From the NCBI RefSeq assembly GCF_001429625.1, contig NZ_LMSU01000004.1, forward strand, positions 1 through 64,000: a DNA stretch of 64,000 nt, read 5' to 3'. Source of the DNA: Nocardioides sp. Soil805. GTDB lineage: Bacteria; Actinomycetota; Actinomycetes; Propionibacteriales; Nocardioidaceae. Of the stretch, positions 25,950 to 33,630 are shown one piece after another (position 1 is the first letter of the stretch; every line of letters begins with the position of its first letter). Under the pieces are notes generated by a model. The model had not been told where the DNA came from, did not search any database, and saw only the letters and a program-made list of their open reading frames with translations. The position numbers and the translations under genes were made by a program.

Positions 25950-26368
25950 GGTTCCCGCCAGGTGTCGATCGGGCTGGACATGGTCGCGCGCATGATCCGC
26001 GAGCCTGGAACTCCAGGCACCGCCAGGTCGGAGAGGTCGAGACGACACGCGACGGTGACGTCGACCCAGCCCTGTACACCCGGCTGCTTGTTGAAGTCGG
26101 TGGTGTCCACGGTGACGTCGATGCCCGAGCAGTCGATCTTCTGGTTGGCGACGCTCGCAACTGCGGCCTCCCGAGCCTGACTCTGCGCGGTCTGCGCATC
26201 GCGCGCGAGCGAGGCCGACCGGGCACCGTCCCCAGCAGCGGATTGAAGCGCCTGGTGGGTGCTCGCCGTACGCCCACCGAAGATGATCAGGCCGACGAAC
26301 AGCGCAAAGGCCGGCACGCCGATCGCCGCTTCGATCGCCGCCGAGCCACGCTCGTCTCGCCGCGTCAT
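25946..26368 (-). CDS. TadE-family pseudopilin (2)
   Basis: 140 residues: MTRRDERGSAAIEAAIGVPA is the TadE signature, with a glutamate at the fifth position after the glycine-serine processing site as in type IV pilins, followed by a single helix. The extracytoplasmic part has two cysteines (KIDCSGIDV and VACRLDLSD) that may form a disulfide. It overlaps both neighbours by 4 bp and is probably co-translated with them. Role: minor subunit or assembly factor of the Tad pilus. Confidence 0.8.
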   Translation of the reverse strand: MTRRDERGSAAIEAAIGVPAFALFVGLIIFGGRTASTHQALQSAAGDGARSASLARDAQTAQSQAREAAVASVANQKIDCSGIDVTVDTTDFNKQPGVQGWVDVTVACRLDLSDLAVPGVPGSRIMRATMSSPIDTWREP

Positions 26369-26799
26369 GGTGTCTCCGTCGTCGTAGGAGCCGTAAGTCG
26401 TTCGACGGGGACGCTCGCACTCTGAGTGATTCGGACTTTCCACCCCGGGATCACGCTCAGGCCGAAGCCGGTGACGGTCACAGTGGCGGTTGTCGGCGTA
26501 CGGCTGGCGCTTGTCGAGGTGCTGGTGAGTACGTCGTCGCCCCCGGCCTCGGCGAGGAAGTCGTTGGCCGCGCCGACGCCGTCGGCCTCGCGACCGTGCT
26601 CGGCGCCGGCCGCGCGGGCTCCCTCCTGCGCAGCGGCGATGGCCACTGTCCGTGCGTGGTAGAAGAGCGCAGTTTGCATCCCCAGGAACATGACCGCGAA
26701 GAGCGCGGGCAGCAGGATGACGAGCTCGATCGAGACCGAGCCCCTCTGGTCGCGCCGCCGGCAGCGGCTACTTGATCTTGCCGGCCTGCGCTTGGACAT
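26365..26799 (-). CDS. TadE-family pseudopilin (3)
   Basis: 144 residues. After an Arg-rich leader the processing site and helix read QRGSVSIELVILLPALFAVM, again with the Glu5 position typical of type IVb pseudopilins. The C-terminal domain is Thr/Ser/Val-rich with GFGLSVIPGWKVRI. It overlaps the Flp pilin gene upstream by 32 bp, more than the usual 4 bp of this operon. The ATG could lie slightly further in, but the leader length argues for 26799. Confidence 0.78.
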   Translation of the reverse strand: MSKRRPARSSSRCRRRDQRGSVSIELVILLPALFAVMFLGMQTALFYHARTVAIAAAQEGARAAGAEHGREADGVGAANDFLAEAGGDDVLTSTSTSASRTPTTATVTVTGFGLSVIPGWKVRITQSASVPVERLTAPTTTETP

Positions 26800-26962
26800 A
26801 GGACGTGACCGCAGCGACCACGATGCCGACGATGGCGATCACCGCGACGGCCCAGAGGACGTGCTCGGTGGTTACCGAGCCACGCTCGCTCCGCCGCGCG
26901 GTTCGCGGGTCGTCGTATGTGGCGAGCACGGCCAGTTGCAGCAGGACCAGGACTCTCAACAT
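26768..26962 (-). CDS. flp: Flp-type (type IVb) pilin
   Basis: A 64-residue prepilin. The short leader ends RRSERG, and the mature protein would begin SVTTEHVLWAVAVIAIVGIV: Glu at position 5 and a single hydrophobic helix, as needed for class III signal processing and assembly. It is the main shaft subunit of the Tad pilus. It lies between TadC and the three TadE-like genes, the usual order. No dedicated prepilin peptidase (TadV/CpaA) is visible in the window. Confidence 0.78.
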   Translation of the reverse strand: MLRVLVLLQLAVLATYDDPRTARRSERGSVTTEHVLWAVAVIAIVGIVVAAVTSYVQAQAGKIK

Positions 26963-26992
26963 GGTGTTCCTCCTTGGATGTTTCCTTCCGTG

Positions 26993-27895
26993 TCACGAGG
27001 TCGTGAACATGCGAAGCAGTGAGGGGGCGACGAGCAATGCCATGAAGATGACTCCGAGCAACGAGCCGGGAATCGTCATGCGCTCGCCGACGGCGTTCGC
27101 CTGGGCGATCTCGTCGTTGAGCATCGCCGTGCGCATGGCGGCGGACCGGGCACGCAGGGTGGCGTACACGCTCGCTCCCTCCTCGCCGGAGAGCCGCATG
27201 ATGTCGGCGAAGTTGTCGAGCTCGGGGAGTCCGAGCTCCTCTGCCAAGGTGTGCAGCGCATCCCAAGGCGGCAATCCGGACCAACGCGACCTGGTCAGTT
27301 CCTCCGAGAGCCGGCTGAAGACCCAGGAGTCGCCGACTTCCGCGGCGGCCTCCATCGCCTGCCTGACCCCGATCCCGTTGTGCCGTTCAAGAGCAACGAG
27401 ATCGATGTAGGCGCCGAGGGCTCGAGCGAACTCGACGCGGGCCTTCCGGGCCTCGTCCAGCGCGTTGTAGTTCGGGATGAAGAACATGACAGCCGCGAGC
27501 CCGATCGAGGCGACGGCTGGGATCTGGAGTGGAAGGCTCAGCCCGAGGGAGGTGAACAGCACGGTGAGCCCAGGCGGGATGAGCAGACCGAGGCCGGCGA
27601 ATGTGAGCTTCTCGCCGTAGAACTGCGCGACGGAGACCCGGAGCAGGGCAAGCTCGCGCGTCGGCGTCCGGATCCAGAGGCCCGGCGGAAGCACACGCAT
27701 GCCCCAGAGCCCGAGTCGTTCCTTGCCGGTCCGGGCGGTGGCAGTCGCGGCAGTCGTGCGATGGCGCGTGGATGAGACACGCTCCAAGGCGTCCGCCAGG
27801 TCCGGCTCGGCGGGCAGGAGCCGTGCGGCGACCAGGGCCAGACCGAGCCCGATGAGGCCGCCGGACAGGACCGCCAACTGGAGACCCGTGATCAT
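26993..27895 (-). CDS. tadC: TadC-like type II secretion F-domain protein
   Basis: 300 residues with membrane helices at the N-terminus (LAVLSGGLIGLGLALVAARL), around residues 110-150 and at the C-terminus (LLGVIFMALLVAPSLLRMFT). The T2SF cytoplasmic domain lies between. RHNGIGVRQAMEAAAEVGDS and LSGEEGASVYATLRARSAAMR match the conserved part of TadC. It forms the inner-membrane platform of the pilus with TadB. Its start overlaps the TadB stop by 4 bp. Confidence 0.85.
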   Translation of the reverse strand: MITGLQLAVLSGGLIGLGLALVAARLLPAEPDLADALERVSSTRHRTTAATATARTGKERLGLWGMRVLPPGLWIRTPTRELALLRVSVAQFYGEKLTFAGLGLLIPPGLTVLFTSLGLSLPLQIPAVASIGLAAVMFFIPNYNALDEARKARVEFARALGAYIDLVALERHNGIGVRQAMEAAAEVGDSWVFSRLSEELTRSRWSGLPPWDALHTLAEELGLPELDNFADIMRLSGEEGASVYATLRARSAAMRTAMLNDEIAQANAVGERMTIPGSLLGVIFMALLVAPSLLRMFTTS

Positions 27896-28752
27896 GGCGT
27901 GGCCGCCACATCAGGTCGGTTCTCGAGGAAGCGCGGCAGCGGTTTGCCGGTAGCCATGCGCCGCATCCAGATCAGGGTGCCGACGTACGCCGAGAGAAGC
28001 ACGACAAGGATCACCTGGCCGATGGCGGTCGCGTACGGCTCGACGTACTTGCCGGACAGCGCCAGGACGACAAGGACGCTGGCGCTGATGAGCGTCACCC
28101 ATCGAGCGGTCGCGCGAGGCTTGGCCCGGTCGGCCTCCACCTGACGACGAGCCCGTACGTCGGCCGCGACCGACTCAGCGAGACCTTCAAGAATGCTCGC
28201 CAGCCCGGCGCCGCGGCGGCGGGCTCCGAGGATCAGGTTCGCGGCGATCAGGTCGCCGGTCGCGTCGTCGAGTTCGTCCGCGAACGCCCTGAGCGCCGTC
28301 TCCGTGGCCCATCGGGCACGAAGGCGAGCCACGAGCCGGCTCACTTCAGGGTTGATCGGCGCCGGCGTGGAGCGCAGCGTCGCGACCAGCGCCTGCTCGA
28401 GCCCGATCCCGACGGTCAGCACCCCGGAGAGCGAGCGCGTCCATTCCTCCATCGCCTCGAGCCGGTTGATCTGGGTGGCGGCTGGGGGAGCGGACAGCAG
28501 AGCCGGCAGTCCGAGGACCGCAACCGGCGCGATGACCAGCGCGAGTACCCATCCGGTGATGACCCAACCGAGGAGGCCCAGCCCGACGCCGACCAGGAGA
28601 AGCACCCGGGAGCGCGAGGTCAGGGCGACGCGGCGGCGTCGAGACAAGCGCTTCTCGCGAGGCGGTTCGGCTGTCGGTCGCAGGCCAAGGACGATGCCGA
28701 GGATGCCAATGGCGACCAGTCCACCTGCGAGGCTGGGGATCAGGGGGGTCAT
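27892..28752 (-). CDS. tadB: TadB-like type II secretion F-domain protein
   Basis: 286 residues with helices at both ends (GLVAIGILGIVLGL; VLLLVGVGLGLLGWVITG; VLVVLALSGKYVEP and LVVLLSAYVGTLIW). The T2SF domain lies between, with MEEWTRSLSGVLTVGIGLEQ followed by the Arg/Ala-rich LIAANLILGARRRGAGLAS. It pairs with TadC as the platform that the TadA ATPase drives. Start and stop overlap neighbours by 4 bp. Confidence 0.85.
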   Translation of the reverse strand: MTPLIPSLAGGLVAIGILGIVLGLRPTAEPPREKRLSRRRRVALTSRSRVLLLVGVGLGLLGWVITGWVLALVIAPVAVLGLPALLSAPPAATQINRLEAMEEWTRSLSGVLTVGIGLEQALVATLRSTPAPINPEVSRLVARLRARWATETALRAFADELDDATGDLIAANLILGARRRGAGLASILEGLAESVAADVRARRQVEADRAKPRATARWVTLISASVLVVLALSGKYVEPYATAIGQVILVVLLSAYVGTLIWMRRMATGKPLPRFLENRPDVAATP

Positions 28753-30221
28753 GGCTGCACCCCGAAGGGCTGGGTGGAGAAATACGCCGCAAGATCGAAC
28801 CCGTGCTGGGCGAGCGATCGGTATTCATCGGGGAGCACGTCCGGTACGGCGACACCTGAGGCATCGGCACGGAAGACGTGCGTGGTCGCGTATCCGACCT
28901 CCTTCTCGCCGGGGGCGAGGGCGATGATCTCAGCGACCCTTCTGGTCCGCTGCGCCTTGCCGGGAACGACCGTGGTCTCCATGCTCAGCTGGACGATCAG
29001 GTCCACCGTGGCCGCGAGCTTGCTGGTCGCGAGCCCCTGGGTGACGTGAGGACCGGCCTCCATCGCGCACGTGACGAGCTTGCGGACAGCCGCCACGGCG
29101 TCAGCCGCGTGGGTCGTCGAGATGGAGCCCGTCCCGGACTCCATCGCCTTAATCATCGCCCAGATCTCCTTGCCCCGTACCTCCCCGACGATCTGGCGAG
29201 AGAGGTTGAACCGGAACGAGTCGACGAGCGCCTCATCGAGCGTGAACTCGCCGGCCTGGCGGCCATCAAGCCCACGCTCTCCAGATCCCGGGCGGGCCTC
29301 CCAGGCGTGGACGACCTTGTGGCGGCCGAGCTCGTGGAGGTGAAGCTCGTACTCGGTCTCGAAGGTGCCGATCGCCTCCATGGCGTCGATCTCGGCACAG
29401 AGCGCGCGGACCAGGGTCGTCTTGCCCGCGCCCTGGGCGCCAGCGACGACGATCGAACGTCGTGCCCGGACCGCTGCGCGCAGGAACGATGCCGCGGTGG
29501 GCGTCATCATCTCTCTGGCGACGAGGTCGTCGAGGGTGACGTGCATCAGTCGGTGCCGTCGGATCACGACTGATGGGCGGGGTGTGACCCATGCTGCGGC
29601 GGCCAGTCGGGAGCCGCCGTCCAACCGCAGATGGAGCCGCGGCTGGGCCTCGGAGAAGGAGCGGGCGTTGACCTCGCTGCGGGAGGCAAGGAAGACGAGG
29701 AAGTCGATGAGCTCCTGGTCGGAGTCGGCGACCTGTGGGCCATCGACCAGGGTGCCGCCGACGAGCTCGAGAAGCACGTTGTCGTGGCCGACGATGACGA
29801 TGTTCTCGATGTCGTCGTTGTCGACCAGCGGCTGCAGACGTCCAAGACGGAAGAGCGAGTCGAAGACAGCCTGCGCCGTGGCCTGCTGACGCGCGGGGCT
29901 CCAGGCCCCGCGGCCCGCGTCGACGTCGTCAGCCATCGCGGACTCGATGAGGTCCAGCACGAGCGAACGGCCGAGCTCCTGCTGCGCTGCCTTATCGAGT
30001 CGGCCTCGGTCTGAGGCAACGGCCTGACTCAGCTGCTCGGACGCTCGAGCGCGCAGCTCCGCGACGATCGACCAGTCGAAATCGGGGCCGGTTGTAGAGG
30101 GGAGGGGAACGGGAGCGCTGAGCTTGTCGGCTGCGGGCGCCGAGCCGTTCGTATGCTGGCTGAACAGCGGCAGGCGCGAGAGGTCACCATAGTCACTCAG
30201 GTAGCGAGAGGCCTCAGTCAT
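28749..30221 (-). CDS. tadA: TadA/CpaF pilus-assembly ATPase
   Basis: 490 residues of the secretion ATPase superfamily. The N-terminal domain is followed by the catalytic part, with Walker A GAQGAGKTT near residue 275 and Asp/His boxes (GTFETEYELHLHELGRH). The Walker B region is IVGEVRGKEI, and SISTTHAADA contains the conserved histidine. It powers pilin polymerisation from the cytoplasm. The start ATG at 30219-30221 overlaps the upstream stop by 4 bp; longer in-frame extension upstream looks like shadow coding. Confidence 0.9.
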   Translation of the reverse strand: MTEASRYLSDYGDLSRLPLFSQHTNGSAPAADKLSAPVPLPSTTGPDFDWSIVAELRARASEQLSQAVASDRGRLDKAAQQELGRSLVLDLIESAMADDVDAGRGAWSPARQQATAQAVFDSLFRLGRLQPLVDNDDIENIVIVGHDNVLLELVGGTLVDGPQVADSDQELIDFLVFLASRSEVNARSFSEAQPRLHLRLDGGSRLAAAAWVTPRPSVVIRRHRLMHVTLDDLVAREMMTPTAASFLRAAVRARRSIVVAGAQGAGKTTLVRALCAEIDAMEAIGTFETEYELHLHELGRHKVVHAWEARPGSGERGLDGRQAGEFTLDEALVDSFRFNLSRQIVGEVRGKEIWAMIKAMESGTGSISTTHAADAVAAVRKLVTCAMEAGPHVTQGLATSKLAATVDLIVQLSMETTVVPGKAQRTRRVAEIIALAPGEKEVGYATTHVFRADASGVAVPDVLPDEYRSLAQHGFDLAAYFSTQPFGVQP

Positions 30222-30985
30222 GGCGTGGCCTCCTGAACGAGAGCCGACCGACCACGCGCAACGTGCGCCTGGACCGACTGTGCAGCCGCGCGGAGTCCCC
30301 GGACGTAGGAGCCCGTTTCGAACCGGCGGGGCGGGTGCGCGCCGCGGTGATAGACCGCGGCGGCCGTCGGATCGTCGGGGAGGTCGGCGACCACCGGCAT
30401 TCCGAGCACCGTGGAGACCTCGGTGTCTCGGTAAGGCTGGCCTTCGCCGACCAAGAGCAGGCCCGGGTGTCGCCATCCGGTCCCGGGCTGGCGAACGGTC
30501 TCGGCCCACGAGCGTGCCGCAGAGATCGATGGCAGGTTCGCGCGAGTGACGAGCAGGGTCGCGTCAGCCGAGTCCAGGAGCTGCTCCGGCGATCCCGTCA
30601 GCCCGAGCCTGCCCGCATCGACGATGACGTCCTGTCCGCTCGCTTCCAGTTCGCGCAAGGCTGAGCCGAGCGGCTCCCACACGTCGCGGAGTGCCGCTGC
30701 CTGAGCGTGTGTCCGCGTTCCCGCGACGAGGGAGACGTTCGGACTCAGGGGCCGGACGACGTCCCGGAGCGCATCCGCGGTGCTCAGCGGGGAGAGCGCC
30801 AGCTCGACGAGCCCGGCGTCGTACGGCGTCGTGCCCCTCAGGAATCCGGCAAGGATCCCGGAGCCGCCGGTCGGATCCGCTTCGACCAGAAGCACCGGAC
30901 GCGGCCAGCAGAACGCGAGGCCCACGGTCGTCGTGGTGACGCCGGGCGAACCGGATGCGGAAGTCAGACAGACGATGGCCATCAC
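30218..30985 (-). CDS. tadZ: TadZ/CpaE-like MinD/ParA family protein
   Basis: 255 residues with a P-loop near the start, SASGSPGVTTTTVGLAF. This is a deviant ParA-type motif in which the signature lysine is replaced, as often seen in TadZ. LLVEADPTGGSG is the ParA second box and VIVDAGRLG the Walker B-like part. It probably marks the pilus assembly site at the membrane and does not segregate DNA. ATGA overlaps at both ends keep it in frame with TadA and CpaB. Confidence 0.75.
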   Translation of the reverse strand: MMAIVCLTSASGSPGVTTTTVGLAFCWPRPVLLVEADPTGGSGILAGFLRGTTPYDAGLVELALSPLSTADALRDVVRPLSPNVSLVAGTRTHAQAAALRDVWEPLGSALRELEASGQDVIVDAGRLGLTGSPEQLLDSADATLLVTRANLPSISAARSWAETVRQPGTGWRHPGLLLVGEGQPYRDTEVSTVLGMPVVADLPDDPTAAAVYHRGAHPPRRFETGSYVRGLRAAAQSVQAHVARGRSALVQEATP

Positions 30986-31659
30986 TCGGCTCCGGAGTCC
31001 AGCACCAGGGCGACGTTGCCGGTCGCCGCCCGCGCCGCGAGTATTCCGGCATCGGCGTACGGCACCAGGACGTTGACCACCGTGTTGCCCGTGGTCTCGT
31101 CGAGGTAGGTATCCACGACCTCGGCGACGGTGAACTGCGGGGAGCTGACGGGCGCCTCGCCGTTGTCCCCGGGTGTGACGATTATGCGGACCTTGTCGCT
31201 GCCGTGCAGAGGCATTCCAGGGACCTGAGCGGGTGTCAGGGAGATCCCGACGATCGACTGCCCTTGCGGCGGTATCGGTTCGTCGGCAGTTGACTCGCTG
31301 GTGAGCAGTCCGCCCGCCGCGATGTCCAGGGCTGCCCGCCGGCCGACGATGTCGTCGTACGCCGATGCTGGCAGCGGCGAGAGCGCCGGGTCACCGCTGA
31401 TCCGGATCCGCTGGATGTCGTCAGCCTCGATCACGTCGCCGCGGCGGACGGTGTCGCGCGCAGCGAGGACCTCCTGCGTGTCGGTCGTCGCGCTCCATGC
31501 CCAAGCCCCAAGCAGACAGCCAAGCGCGGTCACGATGACTGCGGCTACGACAAGCGCTGGGCGTCTCCGGAGCTTGGGCGGCGGCGTGATGGCGCCGGTG
31601 GTCTCCGGCGTGACGGTGGGGGGTCCGGTCCTCCGGTCCTCCCGGGCAGTTGTGGACAT
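30982..31659 (-). CDS. cpaB: CpaB/RcpC-like SAF-domain pilus protein
   Basis: 225 residues with one membrane helix near residues 35-58 (ALVVAAVIVTALGCLLGAWA) and an SAF domain after it: VLAARDTVRRGDVIEADDI, then ALDIAAGGLLTSE. CpaB/RcpC proteins bind wall or secretin parts in the Tad pathway. In a Gram-positive host without an outer membrane it would contact peptidoglycan; that is inference. It is the first structural gene of the pilus operon after a secreted protein gene. Confidence 0.78.
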   Translation of the reverse strand: MSTTAREDRRTGPPTVTPETTGAITPPPKLRRRPALVVAAVIVTALGCLLGAWAWSATTDTQEVLAARDTVRRGDVIEADDIQRIRISGDPALSPLPASAYDDIVGRRAALDIAAGGLLTSESTADEPIPPQGQSIVGISLTPAQVPGMPLHGSDKVRIIVTPGDNGEAPVSSPQFTVAEVVDTYLDETTGNTVVNVLVPYADAGILAARAATGNVALVLDSGAE

Positions 31660-31683
31660 TCGTCGTACCTCCCGCGCAGCTCG

Positions 31684-32643
31684 CTAGTTCACGAGCACCT
31701 GCGCCTCGCCGATCCGGACCTGTGCAGAGTTGTTGAGCCCGTCGAGCCGGATCGTCCCTGTCTGGCCGGCACCCGACCACGTGATAACCCAGCTCGACGT
31801 GGCCGTGACGGTGTAGGCGTCATCGACCTCGCGCGCGCTCGACCTCGTGTAGGTGTGGCCGCAGTCGGGGGAGTCCTTCCGCCCGTACGACGGCTTGTAC
31901 GGCGAGCCCGCCGTATCGCAGACGACCTCGGTGCCGTCACCCATGTCCCAGGTGATTTGGAGGACCTTTGCGGTGGCCGTGACCGTGATGCCACCGGCAG
32001 AGGCGCTCTCTGAAAGGGGGCCGATGGTGTGGGCGTTCGGGTCCTTGGCCCACATCCAGACCGGCATGCCGACCAGTCCGATGCTGTCGGGACCCGGCTC
32101 GGGCGCGATGCCGATGCTGATGGCAGAAAGACGCATCTGCTCGATCGCGATCTGCGCCACCTCGCGCGGTGTTGGTCCTGTTCCTGAGTTCGGCGGCGTG
32201 TCCTGCGACCAGATGGTGATCAGCAAACCCGTTTGCGGCTGGTAGCAGTTGTAGACCGCGCCGTCGGCGGGTTCGTGGCCCTGCCAGCTCGGGTCGCCCG
32301 CTGGCGGCTGCGGCTCGACCGGACTGATGTAGCAGCGGTAGCTGTTCGACCAGTAGCCCGCGGGTGAGGAGCACGGCACCGGCCCGGGCGGCGGTTTCGT
32401 GATGCCTTGGCTGGTGCCGTCCCAGTAGCAGGCCGCTCCGCTGCCGGTGTCCTGCGGCCCGTCGACTCCAGGCTCACCGGGGGACCCAGGATCAGCCGGC
32501 ACCTCGACCCAGACGGTGCACTGGCCGGTCAGAGGATCGGTGACCTGACACTCGGTGTCGGCGTACGCAGATTCATGACCGAGGGTGCTCAGGCCCACGA
32601 ACAGGATGAGGACGACAGAGACACGAGTCAGGAGGCCGCGCAT
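31684..32643 (-). CDS. Secreted protein of the pilus/transfer operon, unknown
   Basis: 319 residues with a signal peptide (VSVVLILFVGLSTLGHESAYA), a Pro/Gly-rich middle with eight cysteines, and a C-terminal beta-rich domain (TVTATAKVLQITWDMGDGTE, then a PKD-like core). The cysteine content and the WDMGDGT element suggest an extracellular PKD-like adhesin or a pilus-associated protein. No exact family is recognised. Its start overlaps the lipoprotein gene by 16 bp, so the two are co-transcribed. Confidence 0.6.
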   Translation of the reverse strand: MRGLLTRVSVVLILFVGLSTLGHESAYADTECQVTDPLTGQCTVWVEVPADPGSPGEPGVDGPQDTGSGAACYWDGTSQGITKPPPGPVPCSSPAGYWSNSYRCYISPVEPQPPAGDPSWQGHEPADGAVYNCYQPQTGLLITIWSQDTPPNSGTGPTPREVAQIAIEQMRLSAISIGIAPEPGPDSIGLVGMPVWMWAKDPNAHTIGPLSESASAGGITVTATAKVLQITWDMGDGTEVVCDTAGSPYKPSYGRKDSPDCGHTYTRSSAREVDDAYTVTATSSWVITWSGAGQTGTIRLDGLNNSAQVRIGEAQVLVN

Positions 32644-33254
32644 GGCGTCTGCTTGAGATCCTGGCTGGTCGCGATGCGCCAGCCGCTCGAGGGGTTCTCA
32701 GACCAGTCGTAGTTGGCCACGGTGTAGCGGGTCCATCCGGTGCTTGCCCGGCTGCGGCTCACTACGGACTTCCCACTCTGGTCGATCAAGTCGGCATTGC
32801 TCACGTCCCAGCAGACATCCACCGTGACCGTCGGCACCTTGCCAGCCGAAGGGTCGGAGTTGTCGAGGCTGACTGATTGCACCGTCATCTCAGCGACTCT
32901 GGTGGTGCCTACCTGGCGAAGGCCCTGGCTTCTCTCGGTCGTGAGCAACCTCGTCTGAGCGGTGAGTTGCGTGCTTGTCGCGACAGACGACAAGTGCTTC
33001 ACCGGCTTGGACGGATCCTGCCGAAGGCCATCGAGCACGGTGAAGTAGCGACTTACGACATCCTCCGCGGTGGCTGACGCGACGCCGGAATCAGAACGAG
33101 GTGACGGACTTGACGACGCCGCGGTCGGCACCGACGAACTGACGGGCGGCGACGAGGACGGATCGGCGTCCGAACTGGAACTGGCACACGCAGCCACCGC
33201 GACCAACATCAGTGTGCCGGTCGCCCAGGAGATCATCCCGAGTCGAATCGTCAT
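32628..33254 (-). CDS. Lipoprotein of the transfer region
   Basis: 208 residues starting with a lipoprotein signal (TGTLMLVAVAACASSS, cysteine in the lipobox near residue 23) and a Ser/Pro-rich spacer. The 120-residue C-terminal domain has TAEDVVSRYFTVLDGLRQDP and WTRYTVANYDWSEN, a fold like the small sensor or nuclear-transport-factor-like domains of actinobacterial lipoproteins. The ATG at 33252-33254 is preferred because it gives the lipobox. It is the first gene of the leftward block and faces the relaxase gene. Confidence 0.65.
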   Translation of the reverse strand: MTIRLGMISWATGTLMLVAVAACASSSSDADPSSSPPVSSSVPTAASSSPSPRSDSGVASATAEDVVSRYFTVLDGLRQDPSKPVKHLSSVATSTQLTAQTRLLTTERSQGLRQVGTTRVAEMTVQSVSLDNSDPSAGKVPTVTVDVCWDVSNADLIDQSGKSVVSRSRASTGWTRYTVANYDWSENPSSGWRIATSQDLKQTPCAAS

Positions 33255-33630
33255 GGCGTTTGTCCCGCTCCTCTCGCCGTTTGGCTCGAGGCGCAGACGA
33301 CACCCCGCGGGCGGTGCGTGCATCGTCTGGACCTCATCGTAAGCCCGTTTCTCGGTTTCGGCCCCGGTTGTTTTTCGTCTTCCGGGACCACCGCTCAGGT
33401 GCTCTCTCCTCTCCAACTTTCGCCACTCTCCACCTCCCTCTCCTGAGTCCTCCTCCTCCGCCCGGCCATCCCTGCCTTCCGTTGCCACGTCGCTCAGCCC
33501 GCTTACCGCCATTCGCCGCACCACCACGCCCGTGTCCCCACACCACTCCTCCTCAGGCTTCACACGGTGTGCAGATCGAGGGGGTTGTGGAGGGAGACGC
33601 GTACCTGAGGGCTGTGGAACGGAAGCGGCC
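33255..33630. promoter_or_regulatory. Divergent region with a long pyrimidine-rich tract; candidate oriT
   Basis: The 376 bp between the lipoprotein and relaxase genes are strikingly strand-biased: from about 33390 to 33560 the plus strand is largely C and T. A small perfect palindrome (CACAC-G-GTGTG) lies at 33561-33571, 60 bp before the relaxase start. MobF relaxases usually nick a site next to their own gene, so the nic region may be here. Both promoters must also be here. No ORF in it looks real. Confidence 0.45.
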
